Part shown: one piece after another, positions 1 to 9,705 of the stretch
Layout of the letters: the number at the start of each line of letters is the position of its first letter
How positions within the stretch are numbered: the first letter of the stretch is position 1
Source of the DNA: Bosea sp. OAE506
Lineage (GTDB): Bacteria > Pseudomonadota > Alphaproteobacteria > Rhizobiales > Beijerinckiaceae
Assembly (NCBI RefSeq): GCF_040546595.1
Contig: NZ_JBEPOB010000001.1
Span: forward strand, 4,899,001-4,963,000
Direction of reading: 5' to 3'
Length of the DNA: 64,000 nt
Notes under the pieces: model-generated
Databases searched by the model: none
What the model was told of the DNA's origin: nothing
Seen by the model: only the letters and a program-made list of their open reading frames with translations
Made by a program: the position numbers and the translations under genes

Positions 1-240
1 CTGATCATCTGTCACCAGCCGGTCCTCAAATCTCTGCGTCGCGGGGATGCTCGGCCAAGTAGCTTTAGTAGAGACTAGCCAAATCCCAATAGCAAACGTC
101 GGCAGGGGGAACTTTTTGCCAATGGCTCCTGCGCTCTGTCTGGCGCAGACGAAGAGAAAACCGGCAATTTCAGACCGACAGGCGGATAGGCCACTGCACT
201 TGGCCCAACGCGCGAGTATTCCGACAATAACGGGGGAAAA
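1..240. other. Non-coding left edge, downstream of tRNA-Thr
   Basis: I see no convincing gene on either strand. The composition is visibly more AT-rich than the rest of the window, with runs such as aactttttg and ataacgggggaaaa. It lies immediately 3' of the tRNA-Thr gene, which reads leftwards. The 3' end of a tRNA is a common integration point, so this could be the edge of an element that continues beyond the window. No integrase or repeated tRNA tail is visible here. Confidence 0.4.
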
Positions 241-316
241 TGGTGCCGCTTGAGGGATTCGAACCCCCGACCCCCTCATTACGAATGAGGTGCTCTACCA
301 GCTGAGCTAAAGCGGC
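241..316 (-). tRNA. tRNA-Thr (anticodon CGT)
   Basis: The minus strand folds as a complete 76-nt tRNA with the CCA tail encoded. The acceptor stem is GCCGCTT/AAGCGGC with discriminator A. The D-arm contains AGCTCAGCTGGTAGAGC. The anticodon stem CCTCA/TGAGG encloses TTCGTAA, giving anticodon CGT, which reads the ACG threonine codon. The T-arm carries GGTTCGAATCC. The CGT isoacceptor is expected in a high-GC genome. Identity comes directly from the sequence. Confidence 0.97.
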
Positions 317-326
317 GACGCGGGAG

Positions 327-355
327 CCTCTACCAGCCCGGCCGATTCTTGGCAA
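327..355 (-). promoter_or_regulatory. Probable sigma-70 promoter of tRNA-Thr
   Basis: On the minus strand, TTGCCA (355-350, 5 of 6 to TTGACA) is followed after exactly 17 nt by TAGAGG (332-327). The -10 hexamer ends 10 nt before the first base of the tRNA, a spacing that would start transcription just ahead of the mature 5' end. The -10 match is weak. Inferred from pattern and position only. Confidence 0.45.
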
Positions 356-375
356 GGCGATGGCGTGGGGCTCGG

Positions 376-395
376 GCCGGAAACTCCGGCTTTTT
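376..395 (+). terminator. Terminator-like hairpin facing right, no upstream gene
   Basis: GCCGGA-AAC-TCCGGC forms a perfect 6-bp stem followed directly by TTTTT on the plus strand. There is no plus-strand gene upstream of it in the window. On the minus strand the hairpin lacks a T-run, so it is a poor terminator for tyrC. It may stop antisense or readthrough transcription entering from the left. Confidence 0.4.
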
Positions 396-444
396 CGTCC
401 GCCCCCTGCTTCGTCCGTCCGCCTCCGCGTCCGTCCGGCCTTGT

Positions 445-1392
445 TCAGTCCTTGCGCAGCTTTTCCGTCTCGGGCTTCTCCTGGCCGAGCGCGACGATGC
501 CGCGGCGGATGGCGCGGGTGCGGGTAAAGTGCTTGTGCAGCGTGTCGCCGTCGCCGAAGCGGATGGCGCGGGTCAGCACCGCCAGATCCTCGCTGAAGCG
601 GCCCAGCATCTCCAGCACCGCATCCTTGTTGTGCAGGAAGACGTCGCGCCACATCGTCGGGTCGGAGGCCGCGATGCGGGTGAAGTCGCGGAAGCCGCCG
701 GCGGAAAACTTGATCACCTCCGACTGCGTCACCGCCGCCAGATCCTCCGCCGTGCCGACGATGTTGTAGGCGATCAGATGCGGCAGATGGCTGGTGACGG
801 CGAGCACGAGGTCATGATGGCTCGCGGTCATCACCTCGACGATCGCGCCCATGCCCTCCCAGAACTGGCGGGTGGCGGCGATGGCGGCCGGATCGGCGTC
901 GTCCGCCGGGGTCAGGATGCACCAGCGGTTGAGGAAGAGGCTGGAGAAACCGGCGTCGGGGCCGGAATTCTCAGTGCCCGCCACCGGGTGCGCCGGGACG
1001 AAATGCACGCCCTCGGGCAGATGGGGCGTCACCGCATCGACCACGGATTTCTTGACCGAGCCGACATCGGAGAGGATCGCGCCCGGCTTCAGCGCAGATG
1101 CAATCTCGGCCGCGACCGGCCCGCAGGCGCCGACCGGCACGCAGAGGATGATGTGGTCGGCGTCCGCCACGGCAGCCGCCGCGCTGTCGGCGATCTCGTG
1201 GCCGAGGCCGAGTTCGCGGGCCCGCTGCCGCACCTCCGGCTCGCGGTCATAGAGCACGACGCGGCCGGCGAGGTTCAGCGCCTTGGCGGCATGGGCGATC
1301 GAGGAGCCGATCAGCCCGATGCCGATGATCGCGAGCCGCCCGAAGAGCGGTGCCTCACGCCGCGGCGCGAAGCTGTCCTGGGACGGCGCCAT
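445..1392 (-). CDS. tyrC: Prephenate/arogenate dehydrogenase family protein (TyrC)
   Basis: A protein of 315 aa that oxidatively decarboxylates prephenate (or arogenate) with NAD(P)+ in tyrosine biosynthesis; cytosolic. Near the N-terminus a Rossmann motif GIGLIGSS follows a beta strand (about residues 20-30). The dehydrogenase motif HPVAGTENSG lies near residue 140. The all-helical C-terminal dimerisation domain contains FRDFTRIAASDPTMW. The ATG at 1392 overlaps the hisC stop by one base (TGATG), so the two are probably translationally coupled. It is the last gene of a chorismate mutase-hisC-tyrC unit, matching the Rhizobiales arrangement. Whether prephenate or arogenate is preferred cannot be read from the sequence. 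Family call is firm. Confidence 0.9.
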   Translation of the reverse strand: MAPSQDSFAPRREAPLFGRLAIIGIGLIGSSIAHAAKALNLAGRVVLYDREPEVRQRARELGLGHEIADSAAAAVADADHIILCVPVGACGPVAAEIASALKPGAILSDVGSVKKSVVDAVTPHLPEGVHFVPAHPVAGTENSGPDAGFSSLFLNRWCILTPADDADPAAIAATRQFWEGMGAIVEVMTASHHDLVLAVTSHLPHLIAYNIVGTAEDLAAVTQSEVIKFSAGGFRDFTRIAASDPTMWRDVFLHNKDAVLEMLGRFSEDLAVLTRAIRFGDGDTLHKHFTRTRAIRRGIVALGQEKPETEKLRKD

Positions 1393-2493
1393 CACGCCGC
1401 CAGGAATTCGCTGAGGGCGGCGACGACGAGGCGGTTCTGCTCCTCGGTGCCGATGGTCATGCGCAGCGCGCCAGGCAGGCCATAAGCGCCGACGCCACGC
1501 AGGATCAGGCCGCGCTGCGTCAGGAAGGCGTCGGCCTCCTTCGCCGTCCGGCCCGGCGTCGCGGGGAAATGGACCAGCACGAAATTGCCGACGGAGGGCG
1601 TGACCGTCAGCCCGAGCTTCTCCAGCTCGGCGGTGGTCCAGGCCAGCCACTTGTCATTGTGCTCGATCGCGGCGGCGACATGGGCCTCGTCGGCGATGGC
1701 GGCCGCACCGGCCTCGATCGCCGCGCCATTGACGTTGAAAGGCCCGCGGATGCGCTCCAGCGCGTCGATGATGTGAGCCGGCCCATACATCCAGCCGATG
1801 CGGAGATTGGCGAGGCCATAGATCTTCGAGAAGGTGCGCGTCATCACGACGTTCTCGCTCTCGGCGACCAGTTCGAGGCCGGAGGCATAGTCGTTGCGGC
1901 GGACATATTCGGCATAGGCCGCGTCCAGCACCAGCAGCACATGCGACGGCAGCCCGGCATGCAGGCGCTTGACCTCGTCGAAGGGGATGTAGGTCCCCGG
2001 TCGGGTTGTTGGGGTTGGCAAGGAAGACGATCTTCGTGCGCGGCGTCACGGCGGCGAGGATGGCGTCGACATCCGCGGTGAAGTTCGTCTCGTCGACCAC
2101 GACCGGCTTGCCGCCGGCCGCCAGGATCGCGATGCGGTAGACGAGGAAGCCGTGCTGCGTGAAGACGCCCTCGTCGCCATCGTCGAGATAGGCCTTGGTG
2201 ATGAGCTGGAGCAGTTCGTCCGAGCCGGTGCCGCAGATGATGCGGCCGGCATCGAGCCCGTAGCGGCCGGCGATCGCCTCGCGCAGCTTGGTCGAGGAGC
2301 CATCCGGATAAAGCTCGAGCTTGCCGGCGATCTTGCCGTAGGCCTCGACGGCCTTGGGGCTCGGGCCCAGCGGCGTCTCGTTGGAGGAGAGCTTGTGCAG
2401 CTTCACGCCGGCCGGAGCGGCCGATTTGCCGGGGACATAGGCCTCGATGTCGAGGACGCCGGGGCGGGGCATGGGGCGGGAGGCTGCGGACAT
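1392..2493 (-). pseudogene. hisC: hisC-type aminotransferase, apparent single-base frameshift
   Basis: A fold-type I PLP aminotransferase, histidinol-phosphate aminotransferase family, cytosolic. The first part (2493 to about 1999) reads to ANPNNPTG. The rest reads in another frame as [10 protein letters not shown] and continues to [14 protein letters not shown], which holds the PLP lysine, and on to the end. One extra base in the CCCC run at 1995-1998 (GGGG in the coding sense), inside the invariant NPNNPTG motif, explains the break. Removing it gives a normal 366-aa protein. Its place between chorismate mutase and tyrC suggests that it also transaminates phenylpyruvate or prephenate, as several HisC paralogues do. 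No other damage is visible, so an indel error is at least as likely as true inactivation. Confidence 0.88.
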
Positions 2494-2524
2494 GGTCTTG
2501 GCTTTCGACGTTGGCGACCCTTTC

Positions 2525-2624
2525 CGTCATTCCGGGCGACTGGAGGGAGACCCGGAATCCATCGCAGCGCGCCGCGCTCTATGATGGATCCCGGAGCTCC
2601 GCTTCGCTTCGTCTGGGATGACGG
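2525..2624. repeat. Intergenic palindromic repeat, copy A
   Basis: A 100-bp element bounded by CGTCAT and ATGACG, between the chorismate mutase and hisC genes. Its right half, read in reverse complement (CGTCATCCCAGACGAAGCG...), matches the left half of copy D at 30436. Internally CGGAATCCAT pairs with ATGGATCCCG. It belongs to a dispersed family with copies at 5539, 20411, 30436, 31787 and 43075. I see no coding potential in it. Confidence 0.7.
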
Positions 2625-2655
2625 TGGTGGGATCAGGCGAGAGACATAATCGGAT

Positions 2656-3510
2656 TTATGAACGGACGGGCTTGAAGGCGAAGCGGGCGGCGTGGCTGCC
2701 GATCTCGGCGAAGTCGCTGAGGCCTGCGGGCTCCAGCGAGGCGCGGATCGTGGCCTGATCGACCTCACCCGACGCAGCCACCAGCAGCGACAGATGCGAG
2801 CCGTCGGCCGCCGAAGCCGAGACCTCGGCCAGATGCTGGGCGAGCCCGGCCCGCAGCGTCTCCGACCAGCGCTCGACACGGGCGGCATAGAGCACGATCT
2901 CGCGCACGGCGGCATCCGCCAGCGGCTTGGCGATGCAATAGACCGGGGTGCCCGCCGGGTGGTTCGGCCGCTCGATGAAGGGCAGGCGCGCGATGATCTT
3001 GGGCGCATCGGCGCCGACGAGATCGCGCCACCAGATGCCGGCGCTGGCGCCTTGGTCCATGCGGAAGATGCCGAGATCGCCGGCCGAGCCCGCCACGGCG
3101 CGGATGACGGCGCGGGCATCCTCATGGGTGACGAAGGGCACGGTGAAGCCGAAATGGAAGCGGGCGGAATCGCGCATCGCGGGGTCGCCGCCCGAGACGT
3201 CGGCATGCACCGCGTAATTCGCCTGCACATAGGTGAAGGTCGCGATGATGATGCGCCAGATGCCCTCGATCGTGTCGAGCGGCAGAAGGCCCTGATGGCG
3301 CAGCGCGAGGCGCTTCATCATGTCCGCCTCGCGCCCGGGGCGGAAGGCGGAGCCGGAGGCCTGCGTCTTCTTGACCGAGATCAGCGTCTCGATGATCGAG
3401 GAGCGCTCCATCAGCAGCGCATGCATCTGCGCATCGATGCGGTCGATCTCGGCCCGCAGATCGGCGAGGGTCGTCGGGGCAGCGAGCGCGGGCGGGGCGG
3501 CTTCGGACAT
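2656..3510 (-). CDS. Chorismate mutase (AroQ domain with C-terminal extension)
   Basis: A protein of 284 aa converting chorismate to prephenate, the entry to Phe/Tyr synthesis; cytosolic. The AroQ-type helical domain spans about residues 17-100: LRAEIDRIDAQMHALLMER is helix 1 with the active-site arginine, followed by VKK and FRPGREADMMKRL. The remaining 180 residues look like an ACT-like or P-protein-like regulatory region without a prephenate dehydratase core; the dehydratase is separate (pheA, 45752). The ATG at 3510 begins MSEAAPP just before the conserved helix. The reading frame stays open further upstream but loses family resemblance. It heads the unit with hisC and tyrC and is divergent from metX. 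Confidence 0.88.
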   Translation of the reverse strand: MSEAAPPALAAPTTLADLRAEIDRIDAQMHALLMERSSIIETLISVKKTQASGSAFRPGREADMMKRLALRHQGLLPLDTIEGIWRIIIATFTYVQANYAVHADVSGGDPAMRDSARFHFGFTVPFVTHEDARAVIRAVAGSAGDLGIFRMDQGASAGIWWRDLVGADAPKIIARLPFIERPNHPAGTPVYCIAKPLADAAVREIVLYAARVERWSETLRAGLAQHLAEVSASAADGSHLSLLVAASGEVDQATIRASLEPAGLSDFAEIGSHAARFAFKPVRS

Positions 3511-3739
3511 GATGGAGACGAATCTCTGGCCAGAATTGCGCCCGCTTTGACCCAGGCGCAGCCTGAAGGCTGGCCCCTGGCCGGGCGTCGTCACGCTCCT
3601 TAGCGCTCCCACCACGCCTTGGCAAAGCGACCGAATGCACCGCTGCGTTGACAGAAGGCCCGCGTCACGCCATCGCTTAAGTTCGATCTTCCGAACGAGC
3701 CGACCGGCAAGACAGATTATCGCGTCGAAGCGGACAAGA

Positions 3740-4909
3740 ATGAGCGATTTCGCGGCGAGCCTGGCCGATCCCCTGAAGGAAGCGAACGAGCCGACGAGCG
3801 CGGTAGCGCGCTTCGGCCCCGATACGCCGCTCGCCATGGATTGCGGCGTCAGCCTCGACCATTGGCAGATCGCCTACCAGACCTATGGCGTTCTGAATGC
3901 GGCCCGCTCGAACGCGATCCTGGTCTGCCATGCCCTCACCGGCGACCAGCATGTCTCGAGCCGCAACCCGATCACCGGCAAGGGCGGCTGGTGGACCGCG
4001 ATGGTGGGCCCCGGCAAGCCTGTCGATACCGACCGCTTCTTCGTGATCTGCGCCAATGTCGTCGGCGGCTGCACGGGCACCACCGGGCCGGCCTCGACCC
4101 ATCCCGAGACGGGCAAGCCCTGGGGGCTTGCCTTCCCGATGGTGACGATCCGCGACATGGTTCGCGCGCAGCGCCATCTGGTCGACAGCCTGGGCATCGA
4201 GACCCTGTTCTGCGTCGCCGGCGGCTCGATGGGCGGCATGCAGGTGCTGCAATGGGCGGCGAGCTATCCCGATCGCGTCTTTGCCGCGCTGCCGCTGGCG
4301 ACCGCCGCCAAGCACTCCGCCCAGAACATCGCCTTCCACGAGGTCGGCCGCCAAGCGGTGATGGCCGACCCCGAGTGGCGCGGCGGGCGCTATCTCGAAG
4401 AGGGCACGCGCCCTTCCAAGGGGCTCTCGGTGGCGCGGATGGGCGCGCATATCACCTATCTCTCTGAGCCGGCGCTGCACCGCAAATTCGGCCGCAAGCT
4501 GCAGGACCGGGAGGCGCCGACCTTCTCCTTCGACGCGGATTTCCAGGTCGAGAGCTATCTGCGCTACCAAGGGCTCTCCTTCGTCGAGCGCTTCGACGCC
4601 AACTCCTATCTCTACGTGACGCGGGCGATGGACTATTTCGACCTCGCCGCCGACCATGACGGCGTGCTGGCCAAGGCTTTTGCGGGCACGAAGACTCGGT
4701 TCTGCGTGGCGTCCTTCACCTCCGACTGGCTGTTCCCGACCGCGGATTCGCGCGCCATCGTGCATGCGCTCAACGCGGCCGGCGCCTCGGTCTCTTTCGT
4801 CGAACTCGAGAGCGATAAGGGCCACGACGCCTTCCTGCTGGAGGAGCCCAACCTGTTCGCGACGACGCGCGGCTTCCTCGGTGCAGCGGCGCGGGCGCGG
4901 GGGATCTGA
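3740..4909 (+). CDS. metX: Homoserine O-acetyltransferase
   Basis: A protein of 389 aa of the alpha/beta-hydrolase fold that acylates L-homoserine with acetyl-CoA (some homologues use succinyl-CoA) for methionine biosynthesis; cytosolic. The nucleophile elbow [12 protein letters not shown] holds the catalytic Ser. The acid is Asp in FTSDWLFPT and the base is His in [11 protein letters not shown]. The family motif [12 protein letters not shown] is present. ATG at 3740 gives [11 protein letters not shown]. metW follows after only 4 nt, the usual metX-metW pairing in proteobacteria. The divergent 229-bp gap to the chorismate mutase gene must hold the promoters. A TTGACA hexamer lies at 3648, but I found no good -10. 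Acyl-donor preference cannot be decided from sequence. Confidence 0.95.
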   Translation: MSDFAASLADPLKEANEPTSAVARFGPDTPLAMDCGVSLDHWQIAYQTYGVLNAARSNAILVCHALTGDQHVSSRNPITGKGGWWTAMVGPGKPVDTDRFFVICANVVGGCTGTTGPASTHPETGKPWGLAFPMVTIRDMVRAQRHLVDSLGIETLFCVAGGSMGGMQVLQWAASYPDRVFAALPLATAAKHSAQNIAFHEVGRQAVMADPEWRGGRYLEEGTRPSKGLSVARMGAHITYLSEPALHRKFGRKLQDREAPTFSFDADFQVESYLRYQGLSFVERFDANSYLYVTRAMDYFDLAADHDGVLAKAFAGTKTRFCVASFTSDWLFPTADSRAIVHALNAAGASVSFVELESDKGHDAFLLEEPNLFATTRGFLGAAARARGI

Positions 4910-4913
4910 GGCC

Positions 4914-5537
4914 ATGGCGCAGATCGACAGCCACACGAACCGCATCGATCTCAAGCTCGTTGCCGAGATGGTGACGCCGGGATCGCGCGTGCTCGATGTC
5001 GGCTGCGGCGACGGGGCGCTGCTGGCGCTGCTGGCCGAGACCCGCAATGTCGATGCCCGCGGGATCGAGTTATCGCGCGAGGGGGTGGCGGGCTGCGTCG
5101 CGCGCGGGCTCTCCGTGATCCAGGGTGATGCCGACACCGACCTGACCGAGTATCCCGACGACGCCTTCGACTACGTCATCCTGTCCCAGACCATCCAGGC
5201 GACGCGCAACCCGCGCTTCGTGCTGGAGCAGATGCTGCGGATCGGCCGGCGTGCCATCGTCTCCTTCCCGAATTTCGGGCATTGGCGCATGCGCGGGCAG
5301 GTCTTCTTCCTCGGCCGCATGCCGGTGACGGACTCCCTGCCCTATGCCTGGTGGGACACGCCGAACATCCATTTCTGCACGATCCGCGATTTCGTGACGC
5401 TATGCGACACGATCGGCGCCGAGAAGGAGCGCGCGGTCGCGCTCGACGCGGCAGGCGGCCGCGTCGGCGTCAGCGCGCCCTGGTGGTTCTGGAACCTGTT
5501 CGGCGCGCAGGCGGTGTTCCTGCTGAAGCGCGGGTGA
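4914..5537 (+). CDS. metW: Methionine biosynthesis protein MetW
   Basis: A protein of 207 aa with a class I SAM-dependent methyltransferase fold. Motif I is VLDVGCGDGALL near residue 25, followed by an acidic GIELS and later GDADTDL. It is found with metX across proteobacteria and is thought to partner MetX in homoserine acylation; its own methyl transfer has not been clearly defined. The ATG at 4914 lies 4 nt after the metX stop, so co-translation is likely. The C-terminal half contains NFGHWRMRGQ and YAWWDTPNIHFCT, typical of MetW. It converges on clpB with a repeat element between them. Confidence 0.93.
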   Translation: MAQIDSHTNRIDLKLVAEMVTPGSRVLDVGCGDGALLALLAETRNVDARGIELSREGVAGCVARGLSVIQGDADTDLTEYPDDAFDYVILSQTIQATRNPRFVLEQMLRIGRRAIVSFPNFGHWRMRGQVFFLGRMPVTDSLPYAWWDTPNIHFCTIRDFVTLCDTIGAEKERAVALDAAGGRVGVSAPWWFWNLFGAQAVFLLKRG

Positions 5538-5538
5538 A

Positions 5539-5638
5539 GGCGCCATGCTCGGGTGCAGACCCGAGCCTCTCTTGCAGGAGATTGATCCTGCCGGAGATCC
5601 CCGGGTCGGCGCTGCGGGCCGCCCGAGGATGACGGCGC
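5539..5638. repeat. Intergenic palindromic repeat, copy B
   Basis: A 100-bp element flanked by GGCGCC at both ends, filling the gap between the convergent metW and clpB genes. It contains a perfect hairpin CTCGGGT-GCAG-ACCCGAG. The right half ending GAGGATGACGGCGCC, read in reverse, resembles the CGTCAT-CTCGGGCG arm of copies C, D and F. With this stem it may also act as a transcription barrier between the two genes. Confidence 0.65.
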
Positions 5639-5648
5639 CTAAGCCCCA

Positions 5649-8270
<2,622 letters not shown>

Positions 8271-8360
8271 CTGGTCACTCCGCCCACCGGCACGCCCCGT
8301 AGCAGCGTGAACCGGTCGCCTTTCGTCAGGATGGAGCGCCCGTTCGGGCCGCCCCTCGCG

Positions 8361-8389
8361 ACTTAGATAGTGTGGCATTCCCGCAACGG
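8361..8389 (-). promoter_or_regulatory. Candidate heat-shock (RpoH) promoter of clpB
   Basis: Reading toward clpB, CCGTTGCGG (8389-8381) is followed about 11 nt later by ACTATCTAAG (8370-8361). The latter matches 9 of 10 positions of the alphaproteobacterial RpoH -10 pattern CYTATNTNNG. The -35 TTGCGG is a partial match to CTTG. It lies about 90 nt ahead of the clpB ATG. clpB is an RpoH target in most proteobacteria. This is a pattern-based inference. Confidence 0.4.
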
Positions 8390-8408
8390 AAGAGGCGGCG
8401 AAACCGAA

Positions 8409-8422
8409 TTGACCTGGGTCAA
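8409..8422. promoter_or_regulatory. FNR/FixK-type operator TTGAC-N4-GTCAA
   Basis: TTGACCTGGGTCAA is a perfect 14-bp palindrome in the classic CRP/FNR-superfamily format (TTGAY-N4-RTCAA) used by FnrL and FixK in alphaproteobacteria. It is centred about 28 nt before the DUF2293 ATG at 8444, and is also upstream of clpB on the other strand. No FNR-family regulator is encoded in the window. Confidence 0.5.
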
Positions 8423-8443
8423 ATCCCGCGGGCACGATGGGGC

Positions 8444-8788
8444 ATGGCTGGCACGCAGCGACAGCAGTCGATCCGTAGGGCGCTCCGGGCTCTGGCGCCG
8501 GGCATTCCGCTCGCCGACGCGCAGGCCGTGGTGGAACTGGCAGAGCGCCGGCATATGAAGGATCTCCCGCCCTCGACCGCGCTCTGGCTCGCCCTGGGCA
8601 GCCATGTCCGCCATGTCCACACCGATTACGAACTGCTCCTCGCGGATGGCTACGACCGGGAAGCGGCGCGCTTCTTCGTCGTCGACGAAACGGACGCTGT
8701 CCTCGCGGGCTGGGGCTGCCAGCGCTCGGTGGCGGAACTGCCCGAGACCGAGGAAGCAACCGTCCGGACCCGGATCTCGCGGCGCTGA
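8444..8788 (+). CDS. DUF2293 domain-containing protein
   Basis: A protein of 114 aa, cytosolic, function unknown. The family signature is visible: [23 protein letters not shown] followed by [14 protein letters not shown], with a helical N-terminal part ending in [19 protein letters not shown]. The ATG at 8444 is the last start before the conserved region; the frame is open upstream without similarity. DUF2293 proteins are small and common in Rhizobiales and are sometimes linked to nucleic acid or stress roles, but nothing here defines an activity. It is divergent from clpB and followed 79 nt later by the MOSC gene on the same strand. An FNR-type box lies immediately upstream. Confidence 0.75.
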   Translation: MAGTQRQQSIRRALRALAPGIPLADAQAVVELAERRHMKDLPPSTALWLALGSHVRHVHTDYELLLADGYDREAARFFVVDETDAVLAGWGCQRSVAELPETEEATVRTRISRR

Positions 8789-8867
8789 TGGCTGCCATGA
8801 CACAGTGTCATCGGACCTCGCCGCGGGCGCGCGCTAGGGTCCCGCCGCTATCGACGAAGGACCGACC

Positions 8868-9653
8868 ATGCGCATCGCCTCCCTCTACCGCTACCCGGTC
8901 AAGGGTCTCTCGCCCGAACGCCTGACCTCCGCACGGCTGGAAAGCGACAGCTATTTTCCCGGCGACCGGCTCTTCGCCATCGAGAACGGCCCGTCGGGTT
9001 TCGACCCGGCCGAGCCGGTCCACCAGCCGAAGATCCGCTATCTGATGCTGATGCGGCATCAGGCGCTGGCGACGCTGAGAACCCGTTTCGAGGATGACAG
9101 CGGCGACCTCGTGATCGCCCGTGACGGGGCCGAGGTGCTGCGCGCCTCGACGCGCACGGAGCAAGGCCGCCGGTCCGTCTCGGCCTTCTTCGAGGCCTTC
9201 ATGCCGGAGGCGCTGCGCGGCGAACCGCGGTTGCTGGAAGCACCGGACGGCTATCGCTTCACCGATTCGCGCTCCGGTTTCGTTTCCCTGATCAATCTCG
9301 CCAGCGTCGCCGATCTGGAAGGGCGCATCGGCGCTGCCATCGATCCGCTGCGCTTCCGCGGCAACATCATGGTCGAGGGGCTGGCTCCCTGGGCGGAACT
9401 CGACCTCGTGGGACGCGAACTGACGACCGCATCGGGCCTGCGGCTGCATGTTATCAAGCGGATCGAGCGCTGCGCCGCGACCAATGTCGACCCGCAGACC
9501 GGCGCCCGCGACCTGCAACTGCCGAAGGCCCTGATGTCCGCCTTCGGCCATGTCGATTGCGGCATCTATTGCCGCATCGTCGCCGGCGGGAGGCTGGCCG
9601 AGGGCGAGCGTTTCGATCTGGCGGAGCCGCCGGCGTCGCTCGGGATCTCCTGA
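8868..9653 (+). CDS. MOSC domain-containing protein (YcbX/mARC type)
   Basis: A protein of 261 aa. MOSC proteins carry sulfurated molybdenum cofactor; YcbX/mARC types reduce N-hydroxylated compounds. The beta-barrel N-domain opens MRIASLYRYPVKGL, the typical YcbX/mARC start (YPVKG). The MOSC domain carries FRGNIMVEGLAPWAEL and the cofactor cysteine in RCAATNVDPQTGARD, equivalent to the RCxxTxxDP motif. The C-terminal FGHVDCGIYCRI corresponds to the family's GhxxxGvYa segment. There is no C-terminal 2Fe-2S domain, so an external electron donor would be needed. It stands after the DUF2293 gene and converges on the DUF4167 gene across a strong hairpin. Confidence 0.87.
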   Translation: MRIASLYRYPVKGLSPERLTSARLESDSYFPGDRLFAIENGPSGFDPAEPVHQPKIRYLMLMRHQALATLRTRFEDDSGDLVIARDGAEVLRASTRTEQGRRSVSAFFEAFMPEALRGEPRLLEAPDGYRFTDSRSGFVSLINLASVADLEGRIGAAIDPLRFRGNIMVEGLAPWAELDLVGRELTTASGLRLHVIKRIERCAATNVDPQTGARDLQLPKALMSAFGHVDCGIYCRIVAGGRLAEGERFDLAEPPASLGIS

Positions 9654-9654
9654 C

Positions 9655-9678
9655 GAAAAAGGGGCCCTCGCGGGCCCC
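9655..9678 (-). terminator. Rho-independent terminator of the DUF4167 gene
   Basis: On the minus strand GGGGCCC-GCGA-GGGCCCC is followed by TTTTTCG. This is a perfect 7-bp GC stem with a tetraloop and a T-run, 27 nt past the DUF4167 stop. On the plus strand it follows the MOSC gene directly but has only scattered T residues, so it may slow transcription both ways. Confidence 0.8.
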
Positions 9679-9705
9679 TCATTCATCGTTCAAGCGCGCA
9701 TGCCG

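Noticed and set aside
3511..3739. SAM-II type riboswitch before metX
   Set aside because: I looked for the SAM-II pseudoknot pattern (conserved GCUAAA-like end and paired stems) in the leader and did not find it; a covariance search would be decisive.
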